A DNA stretch of 64,000 nucleotides from Xylocopa sonorina (GCF_050948175.1 NW_027490245.1:372001-436000), one strand, 5' to 3'. Shown: positions 37,801 through 53,690, counted from the first letter of the stretch. Program-made: numbers and translations. Notes: generated from the sequence alone by a model not told the origin.

Positions 37801-40340
37801 TATTGCTACGATACGTGGACATCTGCAAACGCTATTTCCTAGCGTGGAAGTGTCGCATTTACATTCTTGTGAAGTGAAAGAGAGGTATACATGACACTTC
37901 GCAATGAATATTATATCTTACCATGAAACATAGGAATGAGTTGCGATATCGCGTTTTGAGAAGCATTAGACCCCTATTGCTACGATACGTTGACATCCGC
38001 AAACGCTATTTCCTAGCATGGAGGTTTCGCATTTACATTATTTTAAGTGAATACGAGATATACATGACAATTCGCAATGATTATTATATCTTATCATGAA
38101 ACATAGAAGTGAGATGCGATATCGCGTTCTAAGAAGCATTGGAACTCTATTGTTACGATACGTGGACATCTGCAAACGCTATTTCCTAGCGTGGAGGTGT
38201 CGCATTTACATTCTTGTGAAGTGTAATAGAGGGATACATGACACTTCGCAATGAATATTATATCTTACCATGAAACATAGGAATGAGTTGCGATATCGCG
38301 TTTTGAGAAGCATTAGACCTCTATTGCTACGATACGTTGACATCCGCAAACGCTATTTCCTAGCATGGAGGTTTCGCATTTACATTATTTTAAGTGAATA
38401 CGAGATATACATGACAATTCGCAATGATTATTATATCTTATCATGAAACATAGAAGTGAGATGCGATATCGCGTTTTAAGAAGCATTGGAACTCTATTGT
38501 TACGATACGTGGACATCTGCAAACGCTATTTCCTAGCATGGAAGTGTCGCATTTACATTCTTGTGAAGTGAAATCGAGGTATACATGACACTTCGCAACG
38601 AATATTATATCTTATCATGAAACATAGGAGTAAGATGCGATATCGCGTTCTAAGAAGCATTAGAACTCTATTGCTACGATACGTTGACATCTGCAAACTC
38701 CATTTCCTAGCATGGAAGTGTCGCATTTACATTCTTTTGAAGTGAATACGAGGTATACATAACACTTCAAAATGAATATTATATCTTATCACGAAGCGTA
38801 GAAATGAAATGCGACATCTCGTTTTAAGAAGCATTAGAACTCTGTTGCTACGATACGTAGACATCTGCAAACGCTATTTCCTAGCATGGAAGTGCCGCAT
38901 TTACATTCTTCTGAATATAATACGAGGTATACATAACACTTCGCAATGAATATTATATCTTATCAGGAAACATAGAAGTGAGATGCGATTTCGCGTTATA
39001 AGAAGCATTAGATCTCTATCGCTACGATACGTAGGCATCTGGAAAAGCTATCTCCTAGCATGGAAGTGTCGCATTTACATTCCTTTGAAGTGAATACGAG
39101 GTATACAAAACACTTCGCAATGAATATTATATATTATCATGAAACATAGAAGTGAGGTGCGATATCGCGTTTTAGGAAGCCTTAGAACTCTATTGCTACG
39201 ATACGTAAACAACTGCAAACGCTATTTCCTAGCATGTAAATGTCGCATTTACATTCATGTGAAGTGAAATCGAGGTATACATGACAATTCGCAATGAATA
39301 TTATATCTTATCATGAAACATAGAAGTGAGATGCGATATCGCGTTTTAAGAAGCATTAGAACTCTATTGCTACGATACGTGGACATCTGCAAACGCTATT
39401 TCCTAGCGTGGAAGTGTCGCATTTACATTCTTGTGAAGTGAAATAGAGGTATACATGACACTTCGCAATGAATATTATATCTTACCATGAAACATAGGAA
39501 TGAGTTGCGATATCGCGTTTTGAGATGCATTAGACCTCTATTGCTACGATACGTTGACATCTGCAAACGCTATTTCCTAGCATGGAGGTTTGGCATTTAC
39601 ATTCTTTTAAGTGAATACGAGATATACATGACAATTCGCAATGAATATTATATCTTATCATGAAACATAGAAGTGAGATGCGATATCGCGTTTTAAGAAG
39701 CATTAGAACTCTATTGCTACGATACGTGGACATCTGCAAACGCTATTTCCTAGCGTGGAAGTGTCGCATTTACATTCTTGTGAAGTGAAATCGAGGTATA
39801 CATGACACTTCGCAATGAATATTATATCTTATCATGAGACACAGATGTGAGATGCGATATCGCGTTTTAAGAAGCACTAGAACTCTATTGCTACGATACG
39901 TCGACATCTGCAAACGCTATTTCCCAGCATGGAAGTGTCGCATTTACATTCTTGTGAAGTGAAATCGAGGTATACATGACACTTCGCAACGAATATTATA
40001 TCTTATCATGAAACATTGGAGTAAGATGCGATATCGCGTTCTAAGAAGCATTAGAACTCTATTGCTACGATACGTAGCCATCTGCAAACTCTATTTCCTA
40101 GCATGGAAGTGTCGCATTTACATTCATGTGAAGTGAAATCGAGGTATACATGACAATTCGCAATGAATATTATATCTTATCATGAAACATAGAAGTGAGA
40201 TGCGATATCGCGTTTTAAGAAGCATTAGAACTCGATTGCTACGATACGTGGACATCTGCAAACGCTATTTCCTAGCGTGGAAGTGTCGCATTTACATTCT
40301 TGTGAAGTGGAAGAGAGGTATACATGACACTTCGCAATGA
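28861..40340 (-). repeat. 24-monomer higher-order repeat (~4.17 kb), two full and further partial copies
   Basis: Private variants recur at an offset of 4173 bp, or 24 monomers less 3 bp. For example 'caatgagtgttatttcttat' is at 28861 and 33034, and 'cgatgcgtag' in its variant context is at 29116, 33289 and 37461. Copy A is about 28861-33033 and copy B about 33034-37206. The third copy starts at about 37,455 and lacks exactly three monomers (the part matching about 34,562-35,083) and then six monomers (matching about 36,120-37,162). A partial fourth stretch runs from about 39,780 to 40,340. The A/B junction is marked by two near-identical adjacent monomers at about 32,835-33,182. Confidence 0.9.
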
Positions 40341-41829
40341 ATATTATATCTTACCATGAAACATAGGAGTGCGATGCGATATGGCGTTTTAAGAAGCATT
40401 AGAACTCTATTGCTACGATACGTAGACATCTACAAACGCTATTTCCTAGCGTGGAGGTGTCGCATTTACATTCTTGTGAAGTGGAAGAGAGGTATACATG
40501 ACACTTCGCAATGAATATTATATCTTACCATGAAACATAGGAATGAGTTGCAATATCGCGTTTTGAGAAGCACTAGAATTCTACTTCCACGAAACGTAGA
40601 CAACTGCAAACGCTATTTCCTAGCATGGAAGTGTCGCATTTACATTCCACAGAAGTGAATACGAGGTATACATGACACTTCGTAATGGATATTATATCTT
40701 ATCATGAAACATAGAAGTGAGATCCGAGTTCGCGTTTTAAGAAGCATTAGAACTCTACCGCTACGATAGGTAGACATCTGCAAACGCTATTTCCTAGCAA
40801 GGGAGTGTCGCATTTACATTCTTTTGAAGTGAGCACGAGATATACATGACACTTCGCAATGAATATTATATATTATCATGAAACATAGGAATGAGTTGCG
40901 ATATCGCGTTTTGTGAAGCATTAGAGCTCTATTGCTACGATACGTAGACATCTGCTAACGCTATTTCCTAGCATGCAAGTATCGCATTTACATTCTTTTG
41001 AAGTGAATACGAGATATGCATGACACTTCGCAATGAATATTATATTTTATGACGAAACATAGAAGTGAGATGCGATATCGCGTTTTAAGAAGCATTAGAA
41101 CACAATTGCTCCGATACGTAGACATCTGCAAGCGCTACTTACTAGGAAAGAAGTGCTGGTTTTACATTCTTGTGATGTGAGTACGAGGTATACATGACAC
41201 TTCGCAATGAATATTATATCTTATCATAAAACATAGGAATGAGGTGCGATATGACGATTTAAGAAGCATTAGGAATCTATTGCTTCGATACGTAGACATC
41301 TGCAAACGCTACTTCCTAGCAAGGAAGTGTAGCACTTACAATCTTTTGAAAGGAATACGAGGTATACATGACACTTCGCAATGAATATTATATCTTATCA
41401 AGAAACGTAGATATGTGATGCGATATCGCGATTTAAGAAGCTTTAGAACTCTATTGCTTCGATACGTAGATATCTGCAAACACTATTTCCTAGCAAGGAA
41501 CTGTCGCATTCACATTCATTTGATGTGTAAGCGTGGTAAATATGACACTTCGCAATGAATATTATATATTATCATGAAACATAGATATGAGATGCGATAT
41601 CGCGAACTAGCAAGCATTAGAAATCTATTGCTTCGATACGTAGACATCTGCAAACGCTATTTCCTAGCAAGGAAGTATCGCATTTACATTCATTTGAAGT
41701 GAATACGAGGTATACATAACGCTCCACAATGAATATTATATGTTATCATGAAACATAGTAATGAGTAGCGATATGGCGGTTTAAGAAGCATTAGATCCCT
41801 ATTGCTCTGATACGTAGGTATCTGCAAAC
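40341..41829 (-). repeat. Mixed non-HOR monomers between two higher-order repeat blocks
   Basis: About nine monomers here are transitional. The first few still resemble the 24-mer block, then the 'cttcgatacgtag' subfamily takes over. I see no longer-range duplication. Confidence 0.7.
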
Positions 41830-44800
41830 GCTACTTCCTAGCAAGGAAGTGTCGCATTTACATTCATTTTAAGTGTATGCGAGGTATACATAACACTGCA
41901 AAATGAATATTATATCTTATCATGAAACATAGAAATGTGATGTAATATGGCGATTTAAGAAGCATTAGAACTCTATTGCTTCGATACGTAGACATCTGAA
42001 AACGCTACTTCCTAGCAAGGAAGTGTCGCATTTACATTCTTTTCAAGTGAATACGAGGTATACTTAACACTGCACATTGAATATTATATCTTATCATGAA
42101 ACATAGGAATGAGATGCGATATCGCGAATTAAGAAGCATTAGAACACTATTGCTTCGATACGTAGACATCTGCAAACGCTATTTCCAAGGAAGGAAGTGT
42201 CGCATTTACATTCATTTGAAGTGTATGCGAGGTATACATGACACTTCGCAGTGAATATTATATATTATCATGAAACATACACATGAGAAGCGATATGGCG
42301 ATTTAAGAAGCATTAGATCCCTATTGTGTCGATACGTAGACATCAGCAAACGCAACTACCTAGCAAGGAAGTGTCGCATTTACATTCTTTTGTAAGGAAT
42401 ACGAGGTATACATGTCACTTCGCAATGAATATTATATCTTATCATGAAACGTAGACATGAGATGCGATATCGCGTCTTAAGAAGCATTAGAACACTATTT
42501 CCTCGATACGGAGACATCTGCAAACGCTATTTCCTAGCAAGGTATTCTCGCATTTACTTTCTTTTGAAGTGAGTACGAGGAGTACGTAACACTGCACATT
42601 GAATATTATATCTTATCATGAAAAATAGGAATGAGATGCGATATCGCGAATTAAGAAGCATTAGAACACTATTGCTTCGATACGTAGACATCTGCAAACG
42701 CTATTTCCTAGGAAGGAAGTGTCGCATTTACATTCATTTGAAGTGTATGCTAGGTATACATGACACTTCGCAGTGAATATTATATTTTATCATGAAACAT
42801 AGAAATGAGAAGCTATATGGCGATTTAAGAAGCATTAGATCCCTATTGCTTCGGTACGTAGACATTTGCAGACGCTGCTTCCTAGCAAGGAAGTGTCGCA
42901 TTTACATTCTTTTGAAGTGAATGCGAGGTATACGTAACACTGCACTCTGAATATTATATCTTATCATGAAACATAGAAATGAGATGCGATATCGCGATTT
43001 ATGAAGCTTTAGATGTCTATTTCTTCGATACGTAGACATCTGCAAACGCTATTTCCTAGCGAGGAAGTGTCGCATTTACATTCTTTTGAAGGGAATACGA
43101 GGAATACATTGCACTTCGCATTGAATATTATATATTATCATGAAACATAGATATGAGATGCTATATCGCGATTTGAGAAGCATTAGAACTCTATTGCTTC
43201 GAAACGTAGACATCTGCAAACGCTATTTCCTAGCAAGGAAGTGTCGCATTTACATTCTTTTGTAAGGAAGACGAGGTATACATGTCACTTCGCAATGAAT
43301 ATTATATCTAATCATGAAACGTAGACATGAGATGCGATATCGCGACTTAAGAAGCATTAGAACACTATTTCCTCGATACGGAGACATCTGCAAACGCTAT
43401 TTCCTAGCAAGGTATTCTCGCATTTACTTTCTTTTGAAGTGAGTACGAGGAGTACATAACACTGCACATTGAATATTATATCTTATCATGAAACATAGGA
43501 ATGAGATGCGATATCGCTTTTTGAGAAGCATTAGAACTTTATTGCTTCGATACGTAGACATCTGCCAACTCTATTTCCTAGCAAGGAAGTTACGCATTTA
43601 CATTCTTTTGAAAGGAATACGAGGTATACATGACATATCGCAATGAATATTATATCTTATCATGAAACATAGAAATGAGATGCGATATGACGATTTAAGA
43701 AGCATTAGAACGCTATTGCTTCGATACGTAGACATCTGCAAACGCTGCTTCCTAGCAAGGAAGTGTCGCATTTACATTCTTTTCAAGTGAATACGAGGTA
43801 TACATAACACTGCACAATGAATATTATATCTTATCATGAAACATACAAATGAGAAGCGATATGGCGGTTTAAGAAGCATTAGATCCCTATTGCTTTGATA
43901 CGTAGACATCTGCAAGCGCTACTTCCTAGCAAGGAAGTGTCGCATTTACATTCTTTTGAAAGGAATACGAGGTATACATAACACTTCGCTGTGAATATTA
44001 TAGATTATCATGAAACATAGAAATGAGAAACGATATCGCGAATTAAGAAGCATTAGAACACTATTACTTCGATACGTAGATATCTGCAAACGCTATTTCC
44101 TAGCAAGAAATTGTAGCATTTACATTCTTTTGAAGTGAATAAGAGGTATACATAGCACTGCACTATAAATATTATATCATATCATGAAACATGGAAATGA
44201 GATGCTATATCGCGAATTAGGAAGCATTAGAACACTATTGCTTCGATACGTAGACATCTGCAAACGCTACTTCCTAGCAAGGAAGTGTCGCATTTACATT
44301 CATTTTAAGTGTATGCGAGGTATACATGACACTTCGCAATGAATGTTATATTTTATCATGAAACATAGAAATGAGAAGCTATACGGCGATTTAAGAAGCA
44401 TTAGATCCCTATTGCTTCGATACGTAGACATCTGCAAACGCTACTTCCTAGCAAGGAAGTGTCGCATTTACATTCATTTTAAGTGTATGCGAGGTATACA
44501 TAACACTGCAAAATGAATATTATATCTTATCATGAAACATAGAAATGTGATGTAATATGGCGATTTAAGAAGCATTAGAACTCTATTGCTTCGATACGTA
44601 GACATCTGAAAACGCTACTTCCTAGCAAGGAAGTGTCGCATTTACATTCTTTTCAAGTGAATACGAGGTATACATAACACTGCACATTGAATATTATATC
44701 TTATCATGAAACATAGGAATGAGATGCGATATCGCGAATTAAGAAGCATTAGAACACTATTGCTTCGATACGTATACATCTGCAAACGCTATTTCCAAGG

Positions 44801-46690
44801 AAGGAAGTGTCGCATTTACATTCATTTGAAGTGTATGCGAGGTATACATGACACTTCGCAGTGAATATTATATATTATCATGAAACATACACATGAGAAG
44901 CGATATGGCGATTTAAGAAGCATTAGATCCCTATTGTGTCGATACGTAGACATCAGCAAACGCAACTACCTAGCAAGGAAGTGTCGCATTTACATTCTTT
45001 TGTATGGAATACGAGGTATACATGTCACTTCGCAATGAATATCATATCTTATCATGAAACGTAGACATGAGATGCGATATCGCGTCTTAAGAAGCATTAG
45101 AACACTATTTCCTCGATACGGAGACATCTGCAAACGCTATTTCCTAGCAAGGTATTCTCGCATTTACTTTCTTTTGAAGTGAGTACGAGGAGTACGTAAC
45201 ACTGCACATTGAATATTATATCTTATCATGAAAAATAGGAATGAGATGCGATATCGCGAATTAAGAAGCATTAGAACACTATTGCTTCGATACGTAGACA
45301 TCTGCAAACGCTATTTCCTAGGAAGGAAGTGTCGCATTTACATTCATTTGAAGTGTATGCTAGGTATACATGACACTTCGCAGTGAATATTATATTTTAT
45401 CATGAAACATAGAAATGAGAAGCTATATGGCGATTTAAGAAGCATTAGATCCCTATTGCTTCGGTACGTAGACATTTGCAAACGCTGCTTCCTAGCAAGG
45501 AAGTGTCGCATTTACATTCTTTTGAAGTGAATGCGAGGTATACGTAACACTGCACTCTGAATATTATATCTTATCATGAAACATAGAAATGAGATGCGAT
45601 ATCGCGATTTATGAAGCTTTAGATGTCTATTTCTTCGTTACGTAGACATCTGCAAACGCTATTTCCTAGCAAGGAAGTGTCGCATTTACATTCTTTTGAA
45701 AGGAATACGAGGAATACATTGCACTTCGCATTGAATATTATATATTATCATGAAACATAGATATGAGATGCTATATCGCGATTTAAGAAGCATTAGGACT
45801 CTATTGCTTCGAAACGTAGACATCTGCAAACGCTATTTCCTAGCAAGGAAGTGTCGCATTTACATTCTTTTGAAAGGAATACGAGGTATACATGACACAT
45901 CGCAATGAATATTATATCTTATCATGAAACATACAAATGAGAAGCGATATGGCGATTTAAGAAGCATTAGATCCCTATTGCTTCGATACCTAGACATCAG
46001 CAAACGCTACTTCCTAGCAAGGATGTGTCGCATTTACATTCTTTTGTAAGGAAGACGAGGTATACATGTCACTTCGCAATGAATATTATATCTAATCATG
46101 AAACGTAGACATGAGATGCGATATCGCGACTTAAGAAGCATTAGAACACTATTTCCTCGATACGGAGACATCTGCAAACGCTATTTCCTAGCAAGGTATT
46201 CTCGCATTTACTTTCTTTTGAAGTGAGTACGAGGAGTACATAACACTGCACATTGAATATTATATCTTATCATGAAACATAGGAATGAGATGCGATATCG
46301 CTTTTTGAGAAGCATTAGAACTTTATTGCTTCGATACGTAGACATCTGCCAACTCTATTTCCTAGCAAGGAAGTGTCGCATTTACATTCTTTTGAAAGGA
46401 ATACGAGGTATACATGACACATCGCAATGAATATTATATCTTATCATGAAACATAGAAATGAGATGCGATATGACAATTTAAGAAGCATTAGAACGCTAT
46501 TGCTTCGGTACGTAGACATCTGCAAACGCTGCTTGCTAGCAAGGAAGTGTCGCATTTACATTCTTTTCAAGTGAATACGAGGTGTACATAACACTGCACA
46601 ATGAATATTATATCTTATCGTGAAACATACAAATGAGAAGCGATATGGCGATTTAAGAAGCATTAGATCCCTATTGCTTCCATACGTAGA
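41830..46690 (-). repeat. 15-monomer higher-order repeat (2610 bp), two copies
   Basis: The variant 'cctcgatacggagacatctg' occurs at 42501, 43371, 45111 and 46155. Copy 1 (about 41,830-44,439) and copy 2 (about 44,440-46,690) match at an offset of 2610 bp (15 x 174). After about 45,870, copy 2 has one extra monomer, so the offset becomes 2784 bp (16 x 174). Within each copy a shorter 5- or 6-monomer echo of the same variant is visible, which suggests nested amplification. Confidence 0.88.
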
Positions 46691-49600
46691 CATCTGCAAA
46701 CGCTATTTCCTAGCAAGGAAACGTCGCATTTACATTCATTTGAAGTATAGACGAGATATACATAACACTGCACAATGACTATTATATCTTATCATGAAAC
46801 ATAGAAATGATATGCGATATCGCAAATTAGCAAGCTTTAGAAATCTATTGTTTCGATACGTAGACATCTGCAAACGCTATTTCCTAGCAAGGAAGTGTCC
46901 CATTTACATTCATTTGAAGTATAGATGAGATAAACATAACACTACATAATGAATATTATATCTTATCATGAAACATAGAAATGAGGTGCGATATGGCGAT
47001 ATATGAAGCATTTGATGTCTATTACTTCGATACGTAGACATCTGCAAACGCTATTTCCTAGCAAGAAATTGTAGCATTTACATTCTTTTGAAGTGAATAA
47101 GAGGTATACATAACACTGCACAATGAATATTATATCATATCATGAAACGTAGAAATGAGATGCGATATCGTGATTTAAGAAGCATTAGAACACTATTGCT
47201 TCGATACGTAGACATCTGCAAACGCTACATCCTAGCAAGGAAGTGTCGCATTTACATTCTTTTGAAAGGTATACGTGACACATCGCAATGTCTGTTATAT
47301 CTTACCATTAAACATAGAATGGAGATGCGATATGACGATTTAAGAAGCATTAGAACTCTATTGCTTCGATACGTAGACATCTGCAAACACTATTTCCCAG
47401 CAAGGAACAGTCGCATTCACATTCGTTTGAATTGTATGCGAGGTATACATGAAACTTCGCAATGAATATTATATATTATCATGAAACATACATATGAGAT
47501 GCGATATCGCGAATTAGCAAGCTTTAGAAATCTATTGCTTCGATACGTAGACATCTGCAAACGCTATTTCCTAGCAAGGAAGTGTCGCATTTACATTCAT
47601 TTGAAGTATAGATGAGATAAACATAACACTACATAATGAATATTATATCTAATCATGAAACATAGAAATGAGGTGCGATATCGCGATTTAAGAAGCATTA
47701 GAACTCTATTGCTTCGATACGTAGACATCTGCAAACGCTATTTCCTAGGATGGAAACGTCGAATTTACATTCTTTTGAAGTGAATACGAGGTATACATGA
47801 CACTTCGCAATGAATATTATATCTTATCATGTAACATAGAAGTGAGATGCGATATCGCGTTTTAAGAAGCATTAGAACCCTATTGCCTCGATGCGGAAAT
47901 ATCTGCAAACGCTATTTCCTAGCAAGGAAGTGTCGCATTAACATCCATTTGAAGTATAGACGAGATATACATAACACTGCACAATGAATATTATATCTTA
48001 TCATGAAACATAGAAATGAGATGCTATATGGCTATTTAAGAAGCATTAGAACTCTACTACTTCGAAACGTAGATATCTGCAAACACTATTTCCTAGCAAG
48101 GAAGTGTCGCATTTACATCCATTTGAAGTATAGACGAGATATACATAACACTGCACTCTGAATATTATATCTTATCATGAAACATAGTAATGAATAGCGG
48201 TATCGCGTTTTGAGAAGCATTAGAACTCTAATGCCACGATAGAGTAGGCATCTGCAAACGCTATTTCCTAGCAAGGAAGTGTCGCGTTTACATCCATTTG
48301 AGGTATAGACGAGATATACATAACACTGTACAATGAATATTATATCTTATCATGAAACATAGAAATGAGATGCGATATGGCTATATAAGAAGCATTGGAA
48401 CCCTATTGCTTCGATTCGTAGACATCTGCAAACACTACTGCCTAGCAAGGAAGTGTCGCATTTACATTCTTTTCAAGTGAATACGAGGTATACATAACAC
48501 TGCACTCTGAATATTATATCTTATCATGAAACATAGAAATGAGATGCGATATCGGGTTTTGAGAAGCATTAGAACTCTACTGCCACGATACGCAGACATC
48601 TGCAAACGCTATTTCCTACCAAGGAAGTGTTGCATTTACATTCATATCAAGTGTAGATGAGATAAACATAACATACGCAATGAATATTATATCTTATCAT
48701 GAAACATAGAAATGAGATGCGATATCGCGATTTATGAAGCATTAGATGTCCAGTGCTTCGATACGTAGACATCTGCAAACGCTATTTTCTAGCAAGGAAG
48801 TGTCGCATTTATATTCCTTTGAAAGGAATACGAGGTATACATGACACTTCGCAATGAATATTATATCTTATCATGAAACATAGAAATGAGATGCGATATG
48901 ACGATTTAAGAGCATTAGAACTCTATTGCTTCGATACGTAGACATCTGCAAACACTATTTCCCAGCAAGGAAGTGTCGAATTTACATTCTTTTAAAGTGA
49001 ATACGAGGTATACGTAACACTGCACTCTGAATACTATATCTTATCATGAAACATAGAAATGTGGAGCGACATCGCGATTTATGAAGCATTAGAACACTAT
49101 TGCTTCGATACGTAGTCATCTGCAAACGCTATTTCCTAGCAAGGAAGTGTCGCATTTACACTCTTTTGAACTATAGACGAGATATACATAACACTGCACA
49201 ATGAAAATTATATCTTATCAGGAAACGTAGAAATGAGATGCGATATGGCGATTTCAGAAGCTTTAGAACTCTATTGCTTCGATACGTAGAAATCTGCAGA
49301 CTCTTCTTCCTAGCTAGGAAGTGTCGCATTTACATTCTTTTGAAAGGAATACGAGGTATAGATGGCACTTCGCAATGAATATTGTATCCTATCAGGAAAC
49401 GTAGAAATGGGATGCGATATGACGATTTAAGAAGAATTAGAACTCTATTCCTCCGGTACGTAGACATCTGCAAACGCTACTTCCTAGCAAGGAAGTGTCG
49501 CATTTACATTCTTTTCAAGTGAATACGAGGTATACATAACACTGCACAATGAATACTATATATTATCATGAATCATAGAAATTAGATGCGATATCGCGAT

Positions 49601-52600
49601 TTAAGAAGCATTAGAACACTATTGCTTCGATACGTAGACATCTGCAAACGCTATTTCCTAGGAAGGAAGTGTCGCTTTTACATTCATTTGAAGTGTATGC
49701 GAGGTATACATGACACTTCGCAGTGAATATTATATATTGTCATGAAACATAGAAATGACAAGCGATATGGCGATTTAAGAAGCAATAGATCACTATTGCT
49801 TCGATACGTAGACATCCTCAAACGCTACTTCCTAGCAAGGAAGTGTCGCATTTACATTCCTTTGAAAGGAATACGAGGTATAAATGACACATCGCAATGA
49901 ATATTATATCTTATCATGAAACATAGAAACGAGATGCGATATGACGATTTGAGAAGCATTAGAACACTATTGCTTCGATACGTAGACATCTGCAAACACT
50001 ATTTCCTAGGAAGGAAGTGTCGCATTTACATTCATTTGAAGTGTATGCGAGGTATACATGACACTTCGCAGTAAATATTATATATTATCATGAAACATAG
50101 AAATGTGAAACGATATGGCGATTTAAGAAGCAATAGATCCCTATTGCTTCGATACGTAGACATCTGCAAACGCTACTTCCTAGCAAGGAAGTGTCGCATT
50201 TACATTCTTTTCAAATGAATACGAGGTATAAATGTCACTTCGCAATGAATATTATATCTTATCATGAAACGTAGACATGAGATGCGATATCGCGATTTAA
50301 GAAGCATTAGAACACTATTTCTTCGATACGTAGACTTCTGTAAACGCTACTGCCTAGCAAGGAAGTGTCGCATTTACATTCTTTTCAAGTGAATACGAGG
50401 TATACTTAACACTGCACAATGAATATTATATCTTATCATGAAACATAGGAATGAGATGCGATATCGCTTTTTGAGAAGCATTAGAAAACTGTTTCTTCGA
50501 TACGTAGACATCTGCCAACGCTATTTCCTAGCAAGGAAGTGTCGCATTTACATGCTTTTGAAGGGAATACGAGGAATGCATGACACATCGCAATGAATAA
50601 TATATATTATCATGAAACATAGAAACGAGATGCGATATGACGATTCAAGAAGCATTAGAACACTATTGCTTCGATACGTAGTCATCTGCAAACGCTACTT
50701 CCTAGCAAGGAAGTGTCGCATTTACATTCTTTTGTAAGGAATACAATGTATACATGTCCCTTCGCAATGAATATTATATCTTATCATGAAACGTAGACAT
50801 GAGACGCGATATCGCGATTTAAGAAGCATTAGAACACTATTTCTTCGATACGTAGACATCTGCAAACGCTACTTCCTACCAAGGAAGTGTCGCATTTACA
50901 TTCTTTTCAAGTGAACACGAGGTATACATTACACTGCACAATGAATATTATATCTTATCATGAAACATAGAAATGAGATGCGATATCACGATTTACGAAG
51001 CATTAGAACTCTATTGCTTCGATACGTAGACATCTGCAAACGCTATTTCCTAGCAAGGAAGTGTTGCATTTACATTATTTTGAAGTGAGTACGAGGTATA
51101 CGTGACACTTCGCAATGAATATTATATCTTAACGTGAAGCATAGAAATGGGATGCGATATGTCGTTTTAAGAAGCATTAGAACTCAATTGCTTCGATATG
51201 TAGACATCTGCAAACGCTACTTCCTAGCAAGGAAGTACCGCATTTACATTCTTTTGAAACGAATACGAGGTATACATAACACTTCGCAATGAATATTATA
51301 TATCGTCATGAAGCATAGAAATGAGATGCGATATCGCTATTAAAGAAGCATTAGAACACATTTGCTTCGATACGTAGACACCTGCAAACGCTACTTCCTA
51401 GCAAGGAAGTGTCGCATTTACATTCTTTTGAAACGAATACGAGGTATACATAACACTCCACAATGAATATTATATCTTATCAAGAAACATTGAAATGTGA
51501 TGTAATGTGGCGATTTAAGAAACATTAGAACTCTATTGCTTCGATACGTAGACATCTGCAAACTCTACTTCCTAGCAAGGAAGTGTCGCATTTACATTCT
51601 TTTGAAGTGAATACGTGGTATACATAACACTGCACAGTGAATATTATGTCTTATCATGAAACATAGAAATGAGATGCGATATCGCGAATTATGAAGCATT
51701 AGATGCCTACTGCTTCGATACGTAGGCATCTGCAAACGCTATATCCTAGCAAGGAAGTGTCGCATTTACATTCTTTTGAAAGGAATACGAGGTATACATG
51801 ACACTTCGCAATGAATATTATATATTATCGTGAAACATAGAAATGCGAAGCGATATCGCGTTTTGAGAAGCATTAGATCTCTAATGCCACGATACGTAGA
51901 CATCTGCAAACGAAATTTCCCATGAAGGAAGTGTCGCATTTACAATCATTTGAAGTATAGACGAGATATACATGACACTGCACAATGAATATTATATCTT
52001 ATCATGAGACATAGAAATGAGATGCGATGTGGCGATTTAAGAAGCATTAGAAATCTATTGGTTCGATGTGTAGACATCTGCAAACGCTACATCCTAGCAA
52101 GGAACTGTCGCATTCACATTCATTTGAAGTGTATGCGAGATATACATGACACTTGGCAATGAATATTATATATTATCATGAAACATAAAAATGCGAAGCG
52201 ATATCGCGTTTTGAGAAGCATTAGACCTCTAATGCCACGATACGTAGACATCTGCAAACGCTATTTCCTAGCAAGGTAGTGTCGCATTTACATTCATTTG
52301 TAGTATAGTCGAAATATACATAACACTGCACATTAAAAATTATATCTTATCATGAAAAATAGAATTGAGATGCGATATGGCGGTTTAAGAAGCATTAGAT
52401 CTCTCTTGCTTCGATACGTAGACATCTGCAAACGCTACTTCCTAGCAAGGAAGTGTCGCATTTACATTCAATTGAAGTATGGACGAGATATACATAACAC
52501 TGCACAATGAATATTATATATTATCATGGATCATAGTAATGAGTAGCGATATCGCGTTTTGAGAAGCTTCAGAACTCTATTGCTTCGATACGTAGACATC

Positions 52601-53690
52601 TGCAAACCCTATTTCCTAGCAAGGAAGTTTCGCATTTACATTCATTTGTAGTATAGACGAGATATACATAACACTGCACAATGAATATTATATATTATCA
52701 TGGATCATAGTAATGAGTAGCGATATCGCGTTTTGAGAAGCATCAGAACTCTATTGCTTCGATACGTAGAGATCTGCAAACGCTATTTCCTAGCAAGGAA
52801 GTGTGGCATTTACATTCATTGGAAGTTTATGCGAGGTATACATGACACTTCGCAGTGAATATTATATATTATCATGAAACATGGAAATGAGGAGCGATAA
52901 GGCGATTTAAGAAGCATTAGATCCCTATTGCTTCGATACGTAGATATCTGCAACCGCTATTTCCTAGCAAGGAAGTGTCGCATTTACATTCTTTTGATGT
53001 GAATACGAGGTATTCATAACATTGCACAATGAATATTATATCTCATCATGAAACATAGAAATGAGATGCGATATCGCGATTTATGAAGCTTTGGAACTCT
53101 ATTGCTACGATACGTAGATATCTGCAAACGCTATTTCCTAGCAAGGAACTGTCGCATTCACATTCATTTGATATGTATGCGAGGTATACATGACATTTCG
53201 CAATGAATATTATATATTATCATGAAACATAGTAATGAGAAGCGATATCGCGATTTAAGAAGCATTAGAACACTATTTCTTCGATACGTAGACATCTGCA
53301 AACTCTATTTCCTAGCAAGGAACTGTCGCATTCACATTCGTTTGTATTTTATGCGAAGTATACATGAAACTTCGCAATGAATATTATATATTATCATGAA
53401 AGATAGATATGAGACGCGATATCGCGAATTAGCAAGCTTTAGAAATCTATTGCTTCGATACCTAGACACCTGCAAACGCCATTTCCTAGGAAGGAAGTGT
53501 CGCATTTGCATTCTTTTGAAGTGAATACGCGGTGTACGTGACACTTCGATGTGACTATTATATCTTATCATAAAACACAGAAATGAGATTACGATATCTC
53601 GTTTAAAGAAGCATTGGAACTCTGTTGCTTCGATACGTAGACATCTGCCATCGCTATATCCTAGCAGGGAAGTGTCGCATTTACATTCAT
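46691..53690 (-). repeat. Non-HOR monomers of the 'cttcgatacg' subfamily
   Basis: About 40 monomers. Several neighbouring monomers share variants such as 'actgcacaatgaatattata', 'gaagtatagacgagatatac' and 'gcgaattagcaagctttaga', in an irregular order. Local two-monomer echoes exist (for example about 52,500-52,760), but I could not define a long unit by eye. Confidence 0.7.

Noticed and set aside
31707..39739. The same 69-codon minus-strand ORF at 31707-31916, 35880-36089, 36923-37132 and 39530-39739, which could look like a conserved gene family
   Set aside because: These are copies of one monomer pair inside the 24-mer HOR. The conservation comes from recent duplication of the whole block.
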